Source of the DNA: Aquamicrobium sp.
Lineage (GTDB): Bacteria > Pseudomonadota > Alphaproteobacteria > Rhizobiales > Rhizobiaceae
NCBI GenBank assembly: GCA_019739225.1
Contig: JAHHDT010000006.1
Location: 315,823-379,822, forward strand
Length of the DNA: 64,000 nt
Reading direction: 5' to 3'
In this document: positions 39,494 through 50,335 of the stretch, piece by piece
Layout: every line of letters begins with the position of its first letter
How positions within the stretch are numbered: the stretch's first letter is position 1
The notes under the pieces: generated by a model
Databases searched by the model: none
What the model saw: the letters and a program-made list of their open reading frames with translations, nothing else
What the model was told of the DNA's origin: nothing
Position numbers and translations under genes: made by a program

Positions 39494-40674
39494 CAGCCTC
39501 TTTCAGGATCGTCCGCGATTGCCGAGACCGGCACGATCTCGATACCCCGCCGTTTCGCTTCCTCGACCCATGTGGCGACGGCATCCACTGTCACCGCGAA
39601 GGCCGAGCCGGTCGCCACCGCAAAGCCCTTGGCGCGCGCGGTGCGCTCGGCTTCGTCCAGCTTGCCCAGGATCGCACCCCGGTCCCTTTCGGCATCGATC
39701 GCGATGTCCACGGCGGCAAATGGCACGCCCTGCCGGCGCGCCGTGTCGGGGGCGATGCTGCGCACCGAGGAACCGTCGTCGAGATACATCAGGCCGCGCT
39801 TTGCAAGCTCGCCGAACAGCGGGTTCATCGCCGCCTCGCTGGTCACGAAGCGACCGCCCATATAGTTCATCACGCCGGTATAGTTGGTGATGCGCGACAG
39901 CGCCCAGTGCAAGCGGTCTCGGTTTTCGACCGGGTCGGCGTCCACCGTGAGCGTGTTGCGGCCCGGATCCACCGACGGGTAATCGAATGGCTCCAGCGGG
40001 ACCTGCATGACGATCTCGTGGCCTTCGCGGCGCGCGGCCTGCATCCAGCGGTCGAGGCTGTTGCCACCGCTGGCGAAGGCAAGCGTCACCTCGGGCGGCA
40101 GCTTGTCGATCGCCTCCTGGGTGCCGGTCTGGGAGACGCCAAGACCTCCGATGACGATCGCGACGCGCGCGCCGCGCGTTCCAGACCACGGGCGCGCATA
40201 GACGTCGAACGCCCTGCGGCCGTCGGCTGCCCTTACCGGCAGCGGGCCGAGCTCGGTGTCCTCGATCAGTGCCCGGTCCGGCAGATGCGCGGTGCGCGGG
40301 TTCTGGCCGAGCGAAGAGGGGTCACGGATGATCACGACGTTGCCGCCTTCGTCGCCTGCGGGCGGTCTCACGTTGATGATCGAAGGGCCAGTCGCCTCCG
40401 ACCGGTCCGGATACCCGGCAGCGCCATCGTCCGCTGCCGCCTGTTCGGCTTCCGGCATCGGGTCTGGTGTCGACACGACCACCTGCTGCGGCGTGCGGAA
40501 GGGATCGTCGCTGAAGGCGATGAAACCCGCGGCGCCAAGAAGGCAAAGACCGGCCAGGGCGAGGGCAATCCGACTGGCCCGGGAGCGGGGGGACGTCGTC
40601 CAGCCTGCATCGCGCCTGCCGGCATCCAGACCGAGCGGCTTGTCGATTTCCTTTTCGGGAGAGGCCTTGCTCAC
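39493..40674 (-). CDS. divergent polysaccharide deacetylase family protein (YibQ/DUF610-like)
   Basis: 393-residue protein with one N-terminal membrane helix (about residues 36-53) and a periplasmic domain. After a Pro/Asp-rich linker, the fold begins near residue 165 with [20 protein letters not shown]. Segments [24 protein letters not shown] and [10 protein letters not shown] are those of the divergent polysaccharide deacetylase group. Cell-wall or surface polysaccharide activity is assumed from the fold and not proven. It lies between ctpA and rppH, the normal rhizobial order, and its stop overlaps the rppH start. Confidence 0.88.
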   Translation of the reverse strand: MSKASPEKEIDKPLGLDAGRRDAGWTTSPRSRASRIALALAGLCLLGAAGFIAFSDDPFRTPQQVVVSTPDPMPEAEQAAADDGAAGYPDRSEATGPSIINVRPPAGDEGGNVVIIRDPSSLGQNPRTAHLPDRALIEDTELGPLPVRAADGRRAFDVYARPWSGTRGARVAIVIGGLGVSQTGTQEAIDKLPPEVTLAFASGGNSLDRWMQAARREGHEIVMQVPLEPFDYPSVDPGRNTLTVDADPVENRDRLHWALSRITNYTGVMNYMGGRFVTSEAAMNPLFGELAKRGLMYLDDGSSVRSIAPDTARRQGVPFAAVDIAIDAERDRGAILGKLDEAERTARAKGFAVATGSAFAVTVDAVATWVEEAKRRGIEIVPVSAIADDPERG

Positions 40675-40786
40675 GAGCAGCGAACGTCCTTGCGCGGGGC
40701 GATTCGTAAAACCGCGCCGGCGTTCGAAATGGAACGCCGACGCGGATAACTTGCCAGAACCGGCGGGATGCCGGTACCGGAATACG

Positions 40787-42112
40787 CTACTGGTTCAACA
40801 CCGCCTGATCGGGGTCCGGCGGGAAGGCAGGATCGGTCTTGACGCCGCGCAGCAGATCCAGCGCGAAGCCGAGCTGCAGGTCGTCCTTGGGATCCGGCGG
40901 TACATAGGCGACCGAGCCGGATCCGGTTTCGTCCTCTTCACTGCCCTTGATGTGGCCCCTGAGGTCGGACTCGCCGCGCGAGACGTCGCGCCCCTGCAGC
41001 TCTTCAGGCAGCGGCTGCTCGACCTTGATGTCCGGCGTGATGCCCTTGCCCTGGATCGAGGTTCCGGCCGGCGTGTAATAGAGCGCCGTCGTCAGCCGCA
41101 GTGCGCCGTTTTCCGCCAGCGGAATGATGGTCTGCACCGATCCCTTGCCGAAGGACTGCGTTCCCAGAACGGTTGCGCGCCGGTGATCCTGCAGCGCGCC
41201 GGCCACGATTTCCGACGCACTGGCCGAGCCGCCATTGATGAGAATCACCAGCGGCTTGCCGTCGATCTCGTCACCGGGGCGCGAATCGAAGCGCGTAATG
41301 TTCTTGGGATCGCGGCCGCGTGTCGAGACGATCTCGCCACGATCCAGGAAGGTATCGGTCACGCTGACGGCCTGGTCGAGCAGACCGCCCGGGTTGAGGC
41401 GAAGGTCGAGCACGTAGCCGCGCAGTTCGTCGGCGGGAACCTGGCTCTTGATGTCTTCGATCGCGGCCTGCAGATCGTCCAGTGTCTTTTCCGTGAACGA
41501 ATTGATCTTCAGGTAGCCGACATTCTCCTCGACGCGGTGGCGTACCGCACGCACCTTGATGATGTCGCGCACGATGCTGACCTTGATCGGCTCCGTCGCG
41601 CCCTCGCGCAGGATCGTCAGCTCGATGGCGGTGTCGACGGCGCCACGCATCTTGTCGACGGCGTCGCTGAGCGACATGCCGCGAACTTCCGTGCCATCGA
41701 TCTCGGAGATGAGATCGCCCGCCAGAACGCCCGCGCGCTCGGCCGGTGTGCCCTCGATTGGCGCGATGACCTTGACCAGCTCGCTTTCCATCGTGACTTC
41801 GATGCCGAGCCCGCCAAACTCTCCGCGCGTCTGCACGCGCATGTCCTGCGCCGCATCGGGGTTGAGATAGGAGGAATGCGGATCCAGCGAGGTCAGCATG
41901 CCGTTGATGGCGCTTTCGACCAGCTTCTTTTCTTCCGGCGGCGTGACGTATTGCGCCCGCACGCGCTCGAAGATGTCGCCGAAGATCGCCAACTGCCGGT
42001 AGGTCTCAGACCCGGCCGCATTCGCCGTCGTTCCGCCGGCGCCATAGACTACGCTCATGGCGGACGCGCCCATCAGTGCGCCGGCAAGCAGAAGCGACAA
42101 CTTACGTATCAT
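40787..42112 (-). CDS. ctpA: carboxy-terminal processing protease (S41 family)
   Basis: Periplasmic serine protease with a Ser-Lys dyad, 441 residues. A signal peptide covers about residues 1-24. The PDZ domain is around residues 95-170 (GEFGGLGIEV, GVLAGDLISEIDG). The catalytic Ser is in INGGSASASEIVAG and the Lys in GTQSFGKGSVQT. The C-terminal tail is acidic and Pro-rich. The start overlaps the end of the EnvC-like gene by 11 bases; the pair probably works in envelope and peptidoglycan remodelling, with Ctp proteases degrading wall hydrolases or their partners. Confidence 0.96.
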   Translation of the reverse strand: MIRKLSLLLAGALMGASAMSVVYGAGGTTANAAGSETYRQLAIFGDIFERVRAQYVTPPEEKKLVESAINGMLTSLDPHSSYLNPDAAQDMRVQTRGEFGGLGIEVTMESELVKVIAPIEGTPAERAGVLAGDLISEIDGTEVRGMSLSDAVDKMRGAVDTAIELTILREGATEPIKVSIVRDIIKVRAVRHRVEENVGYLKINSFTEKTLDDLQAAIEDIKSQVPADELRGYVLDLRLNPGGLLDQAVSVTDTFLDRGEIVSTRGRDPKNITRFDSRPGDEIDGKPLVILINGGSASASEIVAGALQDHRRATVLGTQSFGKGSVQTIIPLAENGALRLTTALYYTPAGTSIQGKGITPDIKVEQPLPEELQGRDVSRGESDLRGHIKGSEEDETGSGSVAYVPPDPKDDLQLGFALDLLRGVKTDPAFPPDPDQAVLNQ

Positions 42113-43433
42113 TTCCTGTCCTTCCAGAATCGCGCTCCGCCCACCATGGGGCCGGATCGACGGGTTTTCCTTCCTTGCGAAACTCTACGTAGAGTTCCGG
42201 ACCGGCGCTTGCCTCGGCGAAAGCAACTGCGCTCACCACTCTCGTCTCGCCCATGAGACCTACCGGCTCGCCGGCGAGGACGGACTGGCCCGGTGAAACG
42301 CTAATTCTGCCCATGCCTGCCAGAACGATATGATAGCCGTCACCTGCATTGAGGATCAAGAGTTGCCCGTAGGAGCGAAACGGACCAGCATAGAGTACCG
42401 AACCGTTTACCGGTGCGGTCACGATTGCGGCTGAATGTGTCGCAACCATGTCGCCCTGCAAGGTTCCGCCGCTGTCGTCACTTTCGCCGAACCGTCGGGC
42501 CACGCGACCGGCGACCGGGAGAACGACGCGCCCCTGCATCTGCGAAAACGGCTCCGTACCTGCCTCGAAGGCCTGACGCGCACCCGTTCCGCGCGGCGAA
42601 TCGGTCGATTCCTGGCCCAGGGAGGCCATGCGCTCCTCTTCCGCGGCCTGGCGGGCGGCGATCTCGATCTCGCCTTCCAGGGCGTCGATCAGTTCACGCA
42701 ACGAACTTGCCTGGCCCGCCAGCTCTTCGGCGCGTTCCCTCTCGGTGGCGAGCATTTCCTCCGATGTTGCCTGGAGCCGCTGCTTCTCCTCAAGAAGAAG
42801 TGATAGCCGGCGCTGCTCGGAAGTCTGCTCCTCGATGGTCGCCAGCAGGCGAGCTTGTTCGCTTTCGATGGTGGCGACAATGCGCGAAAGTTCCTTGAGG
42901 TCGCCGATCAGCACCTCCGTCTCGCCGCGCAGTTCCGGCACCACGGCCGCCAGCAGGATGGAACTGCGCACCGAGGCAAGCGCGTCTTCGGGACGTACAA
43001 GGATCGCCGGTGGTGGGTTGAGCCCCATGCGCTGCAGAGCGCCGAGAACTTCGGCCAGAACGCCGCGCCGCTCGGCGAGCGAGGCTCGCAATCCATCCTC
43101 CTGAAGACGGAGCGCCTCGAGGCGCGCGGCGATGTCGGCGACGTCCTGGCTGAGCTTTCGCTCGGTTTTTGCCGCCTGCACGAGCGCGGCCGACAATGAC
43201 GCATTGTCCTTGCGTATCGAGGCGATCTCGGCAGCAATCTCGGCGGCGCGTTCCTCGGACAGGGTCAGCGCCTGCGATATGCGCTCGTGCTCCAGAACGC
43301 TTGCCGCACGACGGGTTTCCAGCTCGGCCGAATCCTGCGCGCACGCCGCTCCCGCCGCTACGAGGCCGAGCGTCAGCGTGGTTGCAAGGAGAAGCTGTGT
43401 GGTCCTGCCCGTCATGTCTCGCATGTCGATCAA
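42102..43433 (-). CDS. envC: murein hydrolase activator EnvC-like protein (M23/LytM domain)
   Basis: 443-residue exported protein: signal peptide (hydrophobic at about residues 14-32), long coiled coil (about 35-275, Glu/Arg/Leu-rich heptads), then a LytM domain from about residue 305. The domain has VAGRVARRFGE and GPFRSYGQLLILNAGDGYHIVLAGM. The zinc ligands of active M23 peptidases are not all present, so it most likely activates amidases as EnvC does. Several ATGs lie close together at the start (43433, 43424 and 43415 region), so the exact N-terminus is uncertain. It overlaps ctpA by 11 bases. Confidence 0.92.
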   Translation of the reverse strand: MIDMRDMTGRTTQLLLATTLTLGLVAAGAACAQDSAELETRRAASVLEHERISQALTLSEERAAEIAAEIASIRKDNASLSAALVQAAKTERKLSQDVADIAARLEALRLQEDGLRASLAERRGVLAEVLGALQRMGLNPPPAILVRPEDALASVRSSILLAAVVPELRGETEVLIGDLKELSRIVATIESEQARLLATIEEQTSEQRRLSLLLEEKQRLQATSEEMLATERERAEELAGQASSLRELIDALEGEIEIAARQAAEEERMASLGQESTDSPRGTGARQAFEAGTEPFSQMQGRVVLPVAGRVARRFGESDDSGGTLQGDMVATHSAAIVTAPVNGSVLYAGPFRSYGQLLILNAGDGYHIVLAGMGRISVSPGQSVLAGEPVGLMGETRVVSAVAFAEASAGPELYVEFRKEGKPVDPAPWWAERDSGRTGNDT

Positions 43434-43507
43434 AGCTCGGAGGCTAGCGGGGCTTCGTTAACGAACCATCAACCATGTGGTGGCGGATGGTGATCCATCG
43501 TCATCGT

Positions 43508-43987
43508 TCAGCTTCGGTGGTAGGGATGGCCTGCCAGGATCGTCGCCACGCGATAGAGCTGTTCGGCCAGCATGACACGGACAAGCTGATGCGGCCAGGT
43601 CTGCGCACCGAACGAGATGACCATGTCGGCAGCCGCACGCGAGGCGCCATCGTGCCCGTCGGGTCCGCCGATGGCAAAAACCGCCTGTCGCCTGCCGTCA
43701 TCGCGCATCCGAGCGATGCGTTGCGCCAGATCCTCCGAGGCCGGGTTCTTTCCCCGTTCGTCGAGCAGAAACAGGGCCGCGTCGCCACGATAGGCCTCGA
43801 GCGAGGCAGCTTCTTCCCGCCGCCGCTCGTCCACACTTCTTGCGCGGCTCTCGGCGATTTCCGAGACGCCTGAAAATTCCAGCCCGATCGCCGGACCTGC
43901 CTTGGCGAAACGCCCGAAATAACGGTCAACCAACTCCCTCTCGGGGCCGGCCTTCATTCGACCCACGGCGTGAACGCCTATACGCAT
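43508..43987 (-). CDS. rlmH: 23S rRNA (pseudouridine1915-N3)-methyltransferase
   Basis: SPOUT-class methyltransferase acting on 23S rRNA helix 69 of the assembled 70S ribosome; 159 residues, the normal size. The SAM-binding knot segments are FAIGGPDGHD and the ending LVRVMLAEQLYRVATILAGHPYHR, which is highly diagnostic. It follows rsfS by about 40 bases, in the standard order. Confidence 0.97.
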   Translation of the reverse strand: MRIGVHAVGRMKAGPERELVDRYFGRFAKAGPAIGLEFSGVSEIAESRARSVDERRREEAASLEAYRGDAALFLLDERGKNPASEDLAQRIARMRDDGRRQAVFAIGGPDGHDGASRAAADMVISFGAQTWPHQLVRVMLAEQLYRVATILAGHPYHRS

Positions 43988-44029
43988 GCCTGCCTTCCCG
44001 CAGGCCCCGCCCTCAGCGGACGGGGACGG

Positions 44030-44476
44030 CTAGTGGAGCGTCTCGTCCTCCAGGTCGGGAGCCTGCCACATCTTTTCGATGTTGTAGAATTCCCGGACCT
44101 CCGGACGGAAGACGTGGACGATAACGTCGCCCGAATCGATCAGGACCCAATCGGCATTGCCAAGCCCTTCGACGCGGGGGAGGCCGAGACCGGCATCCTT
44201 CAGCGCCTTGATCAGGTGATCGGCCACCGCCGAAACGTGGCGGTTGGATCGTCCCGACGCGACGACCATATAGTCGCCGAGGCTGGACTTGCCCTGTATG
44301 TCGATTGAGATGATGTTTTCGGCCTTTGAGTCGTCCAGACTGGCAAGGACCGTTTCGAGGGCGCGGGAAACATCGGCATTGCCGTTGATCCCGGCCGGCG
44401 AAGGCTGGATTTCCGCCTTCTTCCGCAGTGCTGTTCTCAGTGTCTTTCCTTTCCGACAAGAACAAGCTCGCCGCAT
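44030..44476 (-). CDS. rsfS: ribosomal silencing factor RsfS
   Basis: Binds ribosomal protein uL14 and blocks subunit joining during nutrient stress. The family region starts at DVSRALETVLASL and includes DIQGKSSLGDYMVVASGRS, then GNADWVLIDSGDVIVHVFRPEVREFYNIEKMW. The start is unclear: ATGs at 44500, 44488 and 44476 lack a ribosome-binding site, while a strong one (AAAGGAAAG) sits just before an in-frame CTG at 44440-44438. That would start the protein as a 136-residue form close to the usual N-terminus. I report the ATG at 44476. It normally follows nadD; here an MFS gene intervenes. Confidence 0.92.
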   Translation of the reverse strand: MRRACSCRKGKTLRTALRKKAEIQPSPAGINGNADVSRALETVLASLDDSKAENIISIDIQGKSSLGDYMVVASGRSNRHVSAVADHLIKALKDAGLGLPRVEGLGNADWVLIDSGDVIVHVFRPEVREFYNIEKMWQAPDLEDETLH

Positions 44477-44525
44477 GCATTCTTGCATCCGACACCCCAT
44501 AGATAGGCAGAGTCGAACAACAGTT

Positions 44526-45830
44526 TCAAGACATGGGGCGATTCAGGGCTTCGGTATCCGCTGTGACCGGCCCTTCGGTGTCGAAACCCAGTTCGACGGG
44601 CAGCGGAACCTGTGCTGTCATCGGTGCGAAATTTCCGGTCTCGTCGGCCGGTACCGCCGGGTTCCTGACGATACGGACGACGACGAAGACGCTGAAGGCA
44701 GCACCTATGACGATGGCGATGGCCATGAAGGCGGCGGTGCCGAAGACGGCTGTCAGGGCCGTTCCAAGCGCGGGAACGATGAAGCCGGACACCGACCAGG
44801 CAAACAGCATGGTGCTGGAGAGCGCGACGAGATCGTCCTTGGTGGCGCGGTCGTTGGCGTGCGCGGATGAGAGCGAGTAAATCGATTCCGACGCCCCGCT
44901 CCAGACCATGTAGATGACGATCATCAGCGGCAGCGCGCTGCCGTCGAAAATGCCGGCCGCGATGCCGGCCACGACAACCAGCAGCGAGGCCGCGACCAGC
45001 ACATAGCGCCGGTCGATGCGGTCGGACACCCAGCCGAAGGGAAGCTGGAATATCAGCGTGCCGAGCGGCATGGCAAACATCAGCGTTGCGACCTGGCTCT
45101 GGGTGAACCCACTGGCGGTGGCATGAATCGGCGCGAAACCGGCGATCATCATCGACAGGCCGCCGACGGCGAGCATGCCGGCAACGCCTACAGGCGAGAT
45201 CGCCCAGGCGCGTGCGAAGGCGACGGAAGCGCGCTCGGGTGGTGGTGGCGGGGGCAACCGTGTCAGGCCGACCGGCAGGATCGACAACGCGGTGAAGGCG
45301 ATGCCGATCAGCGGGATCGAGGCGCCGGAAATGTCCAGCAGTCCCATGAGCCACGAGCCGACGCCGAGACCGACGATGTAGCTGACGTAGAAGATCGCCA
45401 TCACACGGCCACGCACGCGGTTATCGACCGCGTCGTTCAGCCAGCTCTGACCGACGATGAACATGCCGCAGATCGCGAAGCCGTAGAGTGCACGCGCCGC
45501 GATCCAGAGGACAGGATGGACGCCGGCCCCGATCGAAGCGTTGGAAAGCACGATCAGCGCCGAGAAGATCATGAAGGCGCGGGCATGGCCGACGCGGCGC
45601 ACCAGCAGGCCGGTCAGCAGGCAGCCGGCGATACCGCCGGCCGAAAGGCCGGTCAGGATGAGGCCGGCCCAGGTGGGGTCGAAGCCGGATACGCCGAGGC
45701 GAACCGGGATGTAGGCGAACATAAGCCCGTTGCCGACGGCAGCGCAGGCCATGGACACAATGACCCCGGCCACCGCGACGAGCGTCGCGGAGCGGGCGTC
45801 TTCAGTGCTGGCTGCAACGGCATCGGCCAT
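44526..45830 (-). CDS. MFS transporter (YcaD-like)
   Basis: 434-residue major facilitator from the ATG at 45830; the frame is open 90 bases further upstream but that part is Cys/Arg-rich and not membrane-like. Around twelve hydrophobic segments are visible, with ALYGFAICGMFIVGQSWLND and SPVGVAGMLAVGGLSMMIAGFAPIH typical of YcaD-like transporters. The last 35 residues form an acidic cytoplasmic tail. Substrate unknown. It interrupts the usual nadD-rsfS neighbourhood, on the same strand, so it is probably carried on the same transcript. Confidence 0.86.
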   Translation of the reverse strand: MADAVAASTEDARSATLVAVAGVIVSMACAAVGNGLMFAYIPVRLGVSGFDPTWAGLILTGLSAGGIAGCLLTGLLVRRVGHARAFMIFSALIVLSNASIGAGVHPVLWIAARALYGFAICGMFIVGQSWLNDAVDNRVRGRVMAIFYVSYIVGLGVGSWLMGLLDISGASIPLIGIAFTALSILPVGLTRLPPPPPPERASVAFARAWAISPVGVAGMLAVGGLSMMIAGFAPIHATASGFTQSQVATLMFAMPLGTLIFQLPFGWVSDRIDRRYVLVAASLLVVVAGIAAGIFDGSALPLMIVIYMVWSGASESIYSLSSAHANDRATKDDLVALSSTMLFAWSVSGFIVPALGTALTAVFGTAAFMAIAIVIGAAFSVFVVVRIVRNPAVPADETGNFAPMTAQVPLPVELGFDTEGPVTADTEALNRPMS

Positions 45831-45916
45831 GCGGCGAAACCTGCACCCGCAGGCAGGCGGTACGCAGCGGCAAATGCGACACAAAAAGCGTGGTCCGAGA
45901 CTTCGCCGGTGTTGGA

Positions 45917-46540
45917 TCAACCCTTGCGGGCGGCGCGGATCGCAGTCGAAGACAGCAGGGAGCGCGGGCCGTGGATGAACGTCCAGGCGGGCGGGCGCAT
46001 GCGCGCCAGCGTTCCGGCCTGCCGCTCCGGTACGCGCGCATGGTCGAAGGTCTTGGCCATCACCGACGACATGAAGGACAGCGTCGAACCGGGGCGGTCG
46101 ATCACCGCGATCGGCATCGTCAGTGCGATTTCGCGCCAGCGCTGCCAGCGGTGGAAATCGGCGAGGTTGTCGGCTCCCATGACCCAGACGAAGTCGACGC
46201 CCGGATTGCGCGCGGCCACCAGCGCCAGCGTGTCGGCAGTATAGCGAACGCTATAGGCGGCCTCGAACGCGGTGACCTTGATGCGCGGGTCGGTGGCGAT
46301 CGCCTCCGACAGCGCAATGCGCTCGGCGAGCGGCGCGATCTCGCGGCCCGCCTTCAGCGGGTTGCCGGGTGTCACCATCCACCAGAGCTGATCGAGGCGC
46401 AGGCTTCGCAGCGCAATCTCGGCCACGAGCGAATGGCCGGCATGCGGCGGATTGAACGACCCACCGAACAGCCCCACCTGCATGCGCTTCTCGACATGAG
46501 GCATGCGCAGATGGCGGAGAGGGACGAGAGGTCCTTCCAT
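45917..46540 (-). CDS. nadD: nicotinate-nucleotide adenylyltransferase
   Basis: Transfers AMP from ATP to nicotinate mononucleotide in NAD synthesis. The nucleotidyltransferase motif is GLFGGSFNPPHAGHSLVAEI; WWMVTPGNPLK and FVWVMGADNL follow, and SSTAIR is near the C-terminus. The 207-residue reading starts at 46540; an ATG at 46504, nearer the GLFGGSF motif, is equally possible because neither has a clear ribosome-binding site. It lies downstream of proA beyond a large palindrome. Confidence 0.95.
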   Translation of the reverse strand: MEGPLVPLRHLRMPHVEKRMQVGLFGGSFNPPHAGHSLVAEIALRSLRLDQLWWMVTPGNPLKAGREIAPLAERIALSEAIATDPRIKVTAFEAAYSVRYTADTLALVAARNPGVDFVWVMGADNLADFHRWQRWREIALTMPIAVIDRPGSTLSFMSSVMAKTFDHARVPERQAGTLARMRPPAWTFIHGPRSLLSSTAIRAARKG

Positions 46541-46579
46541 CCGCTAGGCCATACCCCGAGCGGGGTGCGTTCCTTCGCG

Positions 46580-46734
46580 CCCCCCTCTGTCCTGCCGGAC
46601 ATCTCCCCCACAAGGGGGGAGATCGACCTTCAGTACGCTCACCGCTCGTTCTGCAACTTGAACGATTGGCGAAAACTGGCGTGACGGAAAATCTCCCCCC
46701 TTGTGGGGGAGATGTCCGGCAGGACAGAGGGGGG
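46580..46734. repeat. large perfect inverted repeat between proA and nadD
   Basis: Two arms of 44 bases, 46580-46623 and 46691-46734, are exact reverse complements, separated by 67 bases. The arms contain CTGTCCTGCCGGACATCTCC and its complement, plus a CCCCCACAAGGGGG-type core, so each arm is itself partly palindromic. It lies between the proA stop and the nadD start. Sequences of this kind are recurrent intergenic elements in rhizobia. The long stem should form a very stable RNA hairpin. Confidence 0.9.
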
Positions 46735-46782
46735 CAACGTAGGGCACCAAACCTCAGCTCAGTAAATGGAGCGTTCTGGCCA

Positions 46783-48075
46783 TCACGGCCTGACCTGACC
46801 GTTGCCGCGCACGCGGTATTTGAAAGAGGTGAGCTGCTCGACGCCGACGGGGCCGCGCGCGTGCATCCGTCCGGTGGCGATGCCGATCTCCGCGCCCATG
46901 CCGAATTCGCCGCCATCGGCGAACTGGGTAGAAGCATTGTGCAGCAGGATCGCCGAATCGATCTCGTTGAAGAAACGCTCGACGGTGGCGGGGTCCTCGG
47001 CGACGATCGCCTCGGTGTGGTGCGACGAGTATGTCTCGATATGGTCGATGGCACCGGTGACACCGTCGACCAGCTTCACCGAAATGATCGCATCGAGATA
47101 TTCGGTCGACCAGTCCGCTTCGGCCGCGGGCACGGCTGCGGGAAATGCCGCGCGGACCTCATCCGTCGCCCGGATCTCGCAGCCGGCATTGGCCAGCGCC
47201 TGCAGGATCGGCACAAGGTGCGTCTGGGCGACGGTGCGGTCGACCAGCAACGTCTCGGCGGCACCGCAGATGCCGGTGCGCCGCGTCTTGGCGTTGACTG
47301 CGAGCGGCACGGCCATGTCGAGCTTGGCCGAGCGGTCGATATAGAGGTGGCAGATGCCTTCGAGATGCGCGAAGACAGGCACGCGGGCCTCGTTCTGCAC
47401 GCGCTCCACGAGGCTGCGGCCGCCGCGCGGCACGATCACGTCGACATTGCCGCCCAATCCCTTGAGCATCTCGCCGACGGCTGCGCGGTCGGTGGTGGGC
47501 ACGAGCTGGATGGCATCCTCTGGAAGGCCCGCGCCCTTGAGGCCCTGGACCAGGCATGCGTGGATCGCGGAGGACGAATTGATCGAGTCCGAGCCGCCGC
47601 GCAGGATGACGGCATTGCCGGCCATGAGGCACAGCGCGCCGGCATCGGCCGTCACGTTGGGCCGGCTCTCGTAGATGACGCCGATGACGCCGAGCGGCGT
47701 TCTGACGCGTTCGATGTGGAGGCCGTTGGGCCGGTCCCATTCGGCGATCACGTCGCCAACCGGATCGCGCAGCTCGGCAATGGTGCGGATGCCATCCGAA
47801 AGGGCGTGGATGCGGTCGGGCGTCAATTTCAGTCGGTCAATCATCGCAGGCGAAAGCCCAGCTTCCTCACCATTGGCGAGGTCGATGGCGTTGGCTTGCA
47901 GGATGGCATCCTCGCCGTGCCGGATCGCCTCGACCATGGCGACGAGTGCGGCATGCTTGCGCTCGGCGGTCGCCAGCGCAAGCGGTCGGGAGGCCGCGCG
48001 GGCCCTGCGCCCGATCTCCGCCATCAGGGCGGTGACGTCCTCGCTCTTTGCCTCAGGCACGTTCAGCATGGTCAA
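46783..48075 (-). CDS. proA: gamma-glutamyl phosphate reductase
   Basis: NADPH-dependent second step of proline synthesis, giving glutamate-5-semialdehyde; 430 residues. The catalytic Cys is in [16 protein letters not shown] (about residue 265). [21 protein letters not shown] and [11 protein letters not shown] are family segments. ATGs at 48075 and 48069 are both possible. Its start overlaps the end of proB by 23 bases. Confidence 0.97.
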   Translation of the reverse strand: MTMLNVPEAKSEDVTALMAEIGRRARAASRPLALATAERKHAALVAMVEAIRHGEDAILQANAIDLANGEEAGLSPAMIDRLKLTPDRIHALSDGIRTIAELRDPVGDVIAEWDRPNGLHIERVRTPLGVIGVIYESRPNVTADAGALCLMAGNAVILRGGSDSINSSSAIHACLVQGLKGAGLPEDAIQLVPTTDRAAVGEMLKGLGGNVDVIVPRGGRSLVERVQNEARVPVFAHLEGICHLYIDRSAKLDMAVPLAVNAKTRRTGICGAAETLLVDRTVAQTHLVPILQALANAGCEIRATDEVRAAFPAAVPAAEADWSTEYLDAIISVKLVDGVTGAIDHIETYSSHHTEAIVAEDPATVERFFNEIDSAILLHNASTQFADGGEFGMGAEIGIATGRMHARGPVGVEQLTSFKYRVRGNGQVRP

Positions 48076-49201
48076 CCTCCACTTCGGATGCCCGCGCCAT
48101 GACCATGTCGTCGCGATGCACCATGGCGGAACGGGCCTCGTAACCCAGCACCGCCTCTATCTCGGCCGTCTTCAGGCCCGCGATCCTTACGGCATCCGGT
48201 GCATCGTAGGCAACAAGGCCACGCGCGATCTCGTGCCCGCCGGGGTCGAGGATCGCCACGGTGTCGCCGCGTGCAAAGCTGCCGGAAACGAGCGTGACAC
48301 CCGCCGGCAGAAGCGATTTGCCGGATTTCAGCGCCCTGACGGCGCCGGCATCGACGGTAATGCGTCCGGCCGGCTCGAGATTGCCGGCAATCCACGTCTT
48401 GTAGCCGCGCACCGGCACGGATGCGGCATCGAACCATGTCGCGCGCTCGCCGGCGTCGATCGCCGCCAGCGGATTGAGCCGGTCGCCGGCGGTAATCACC
48501 ATCGTCGTACCGGCAATGGTCGCGATCTTGCCGGCGTCGAGCTTGGTGCGCATGCCGCCGCGCGAGAATTCCGACGCAGCGGCACCGGCCATCGCCTCGA
48601 TCTCCGGCGTGATGCGCTCGACGCGCGGGATGAAGCGCGCTGACGGGTCGAGCGCGGGCGGAGCGGTGTAGAGCCCGTCGATGTCGGACAGGAGCACGAG
48701 CAGGTCCGCGCCCATCATGGTCGCAACGCGGGCGGCGAGGCGATCGTTGTCGCCGTAGCGGATCTCGCTGGTCGCCACCGTGTCGTTTTCGTTGATGACG
48801 GGCACTGCGCCCAGTTTCAGCAGCGTGGAGATGGTGGCGCGCGCATTGAGGTAGCGCCGTCGCTCCTCGGTGTCGCCGAGCGTGACAAGGACCTGGCCGG
48901 ATTTCAGGTTCCTGCGGGCGAGTGCTTCCGCCCAGGCGCCTGCGAGCTCGATCTGGCCGACGGCCGCCGCCGCCTGGCTTTCCTCCAGCCGCAAGGTGCG
49001 CGACTGCAAGCCCAGCACGGTGCGCCCCAGTGCGATCGCGCCGGACGATACGACCAGCACCTCCGCTCCCTTGGCGGTCAGCGCGCCGATGTCGTCGGCA
49101 AGCGAGGCGAGCCAATCGCGCTTCAATCCCTTCGCGCGGTCGACGAGCAGCGCCGATCCGATCTTGACGGTGATGCGGCGATAATCCTTGAGCGGGCGCA
49201 T
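48053..49201 (-). CDS. proB: glutamate 5-kinase
   Basis: First step of proline synthesis, phosphorylating glutamate with ATP; 382 residues. The amino-acid-kinase domain has [11 protein letters not shown], the AAVGQIEL segment, [18 protein letters not shown] and [17 protein letters not shown] domain follows from about residue 280 ([21 protein letters not shown]), as in E. coli ProB. Proline feedback inhibition is expected from the family. It sits two bases after obgE and overlaps proA, so the three are probably cotranscribed. Confidence 0.97.
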   Translation of the reverse strand: MRPLKDYRRITVKIGSALLVDRAKGLKRDWLASLADDIGALTAKGAEVLVVSSGAIALGRTVLGLQSRTLRLEESQAAAAVGQIELAGAWAEALARRNLKSGQVLVTLGDTEERRRYLNARATISTLLKLGAVPVINENDTVATSEIRYGDNDRLAARVATMMGADLLVLLSDIDGLYTAPPALDPSARFIPRVERITPEIEAMAGAAASEFSRGGMRTKLDAGKIATIAGTTMVITAGDRLNPLAAIDAGERATWFDAASVPVRGYKTWIAGNLEPAGRITVDAGAVRALKSGKSLLPAGVTLVSGSFARGDTVAILDPGGHEIARGLVAYDAPDAVRIAGLKTAEIEAVLGYEARSAMVHRDDMVMARASEVEVDHAERA

Positions 49202-49203
49202 CG

Positions 49204-50277
<1,074 letters not shown>

Positions 50278-50335
50278 CTAGCGCATGTAATGCGCGGAAT
50301 CACGCTCGAAAACCAGAACCGGGGGTCGAAACGGC

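Noticed and set aside
42102-43433. EnvC-like protein considered as an active M23 endopeptidase.
   Set aside because: The zinc-ligand pattern of active LytM enzymes is incomplete, as in EnvC activators.
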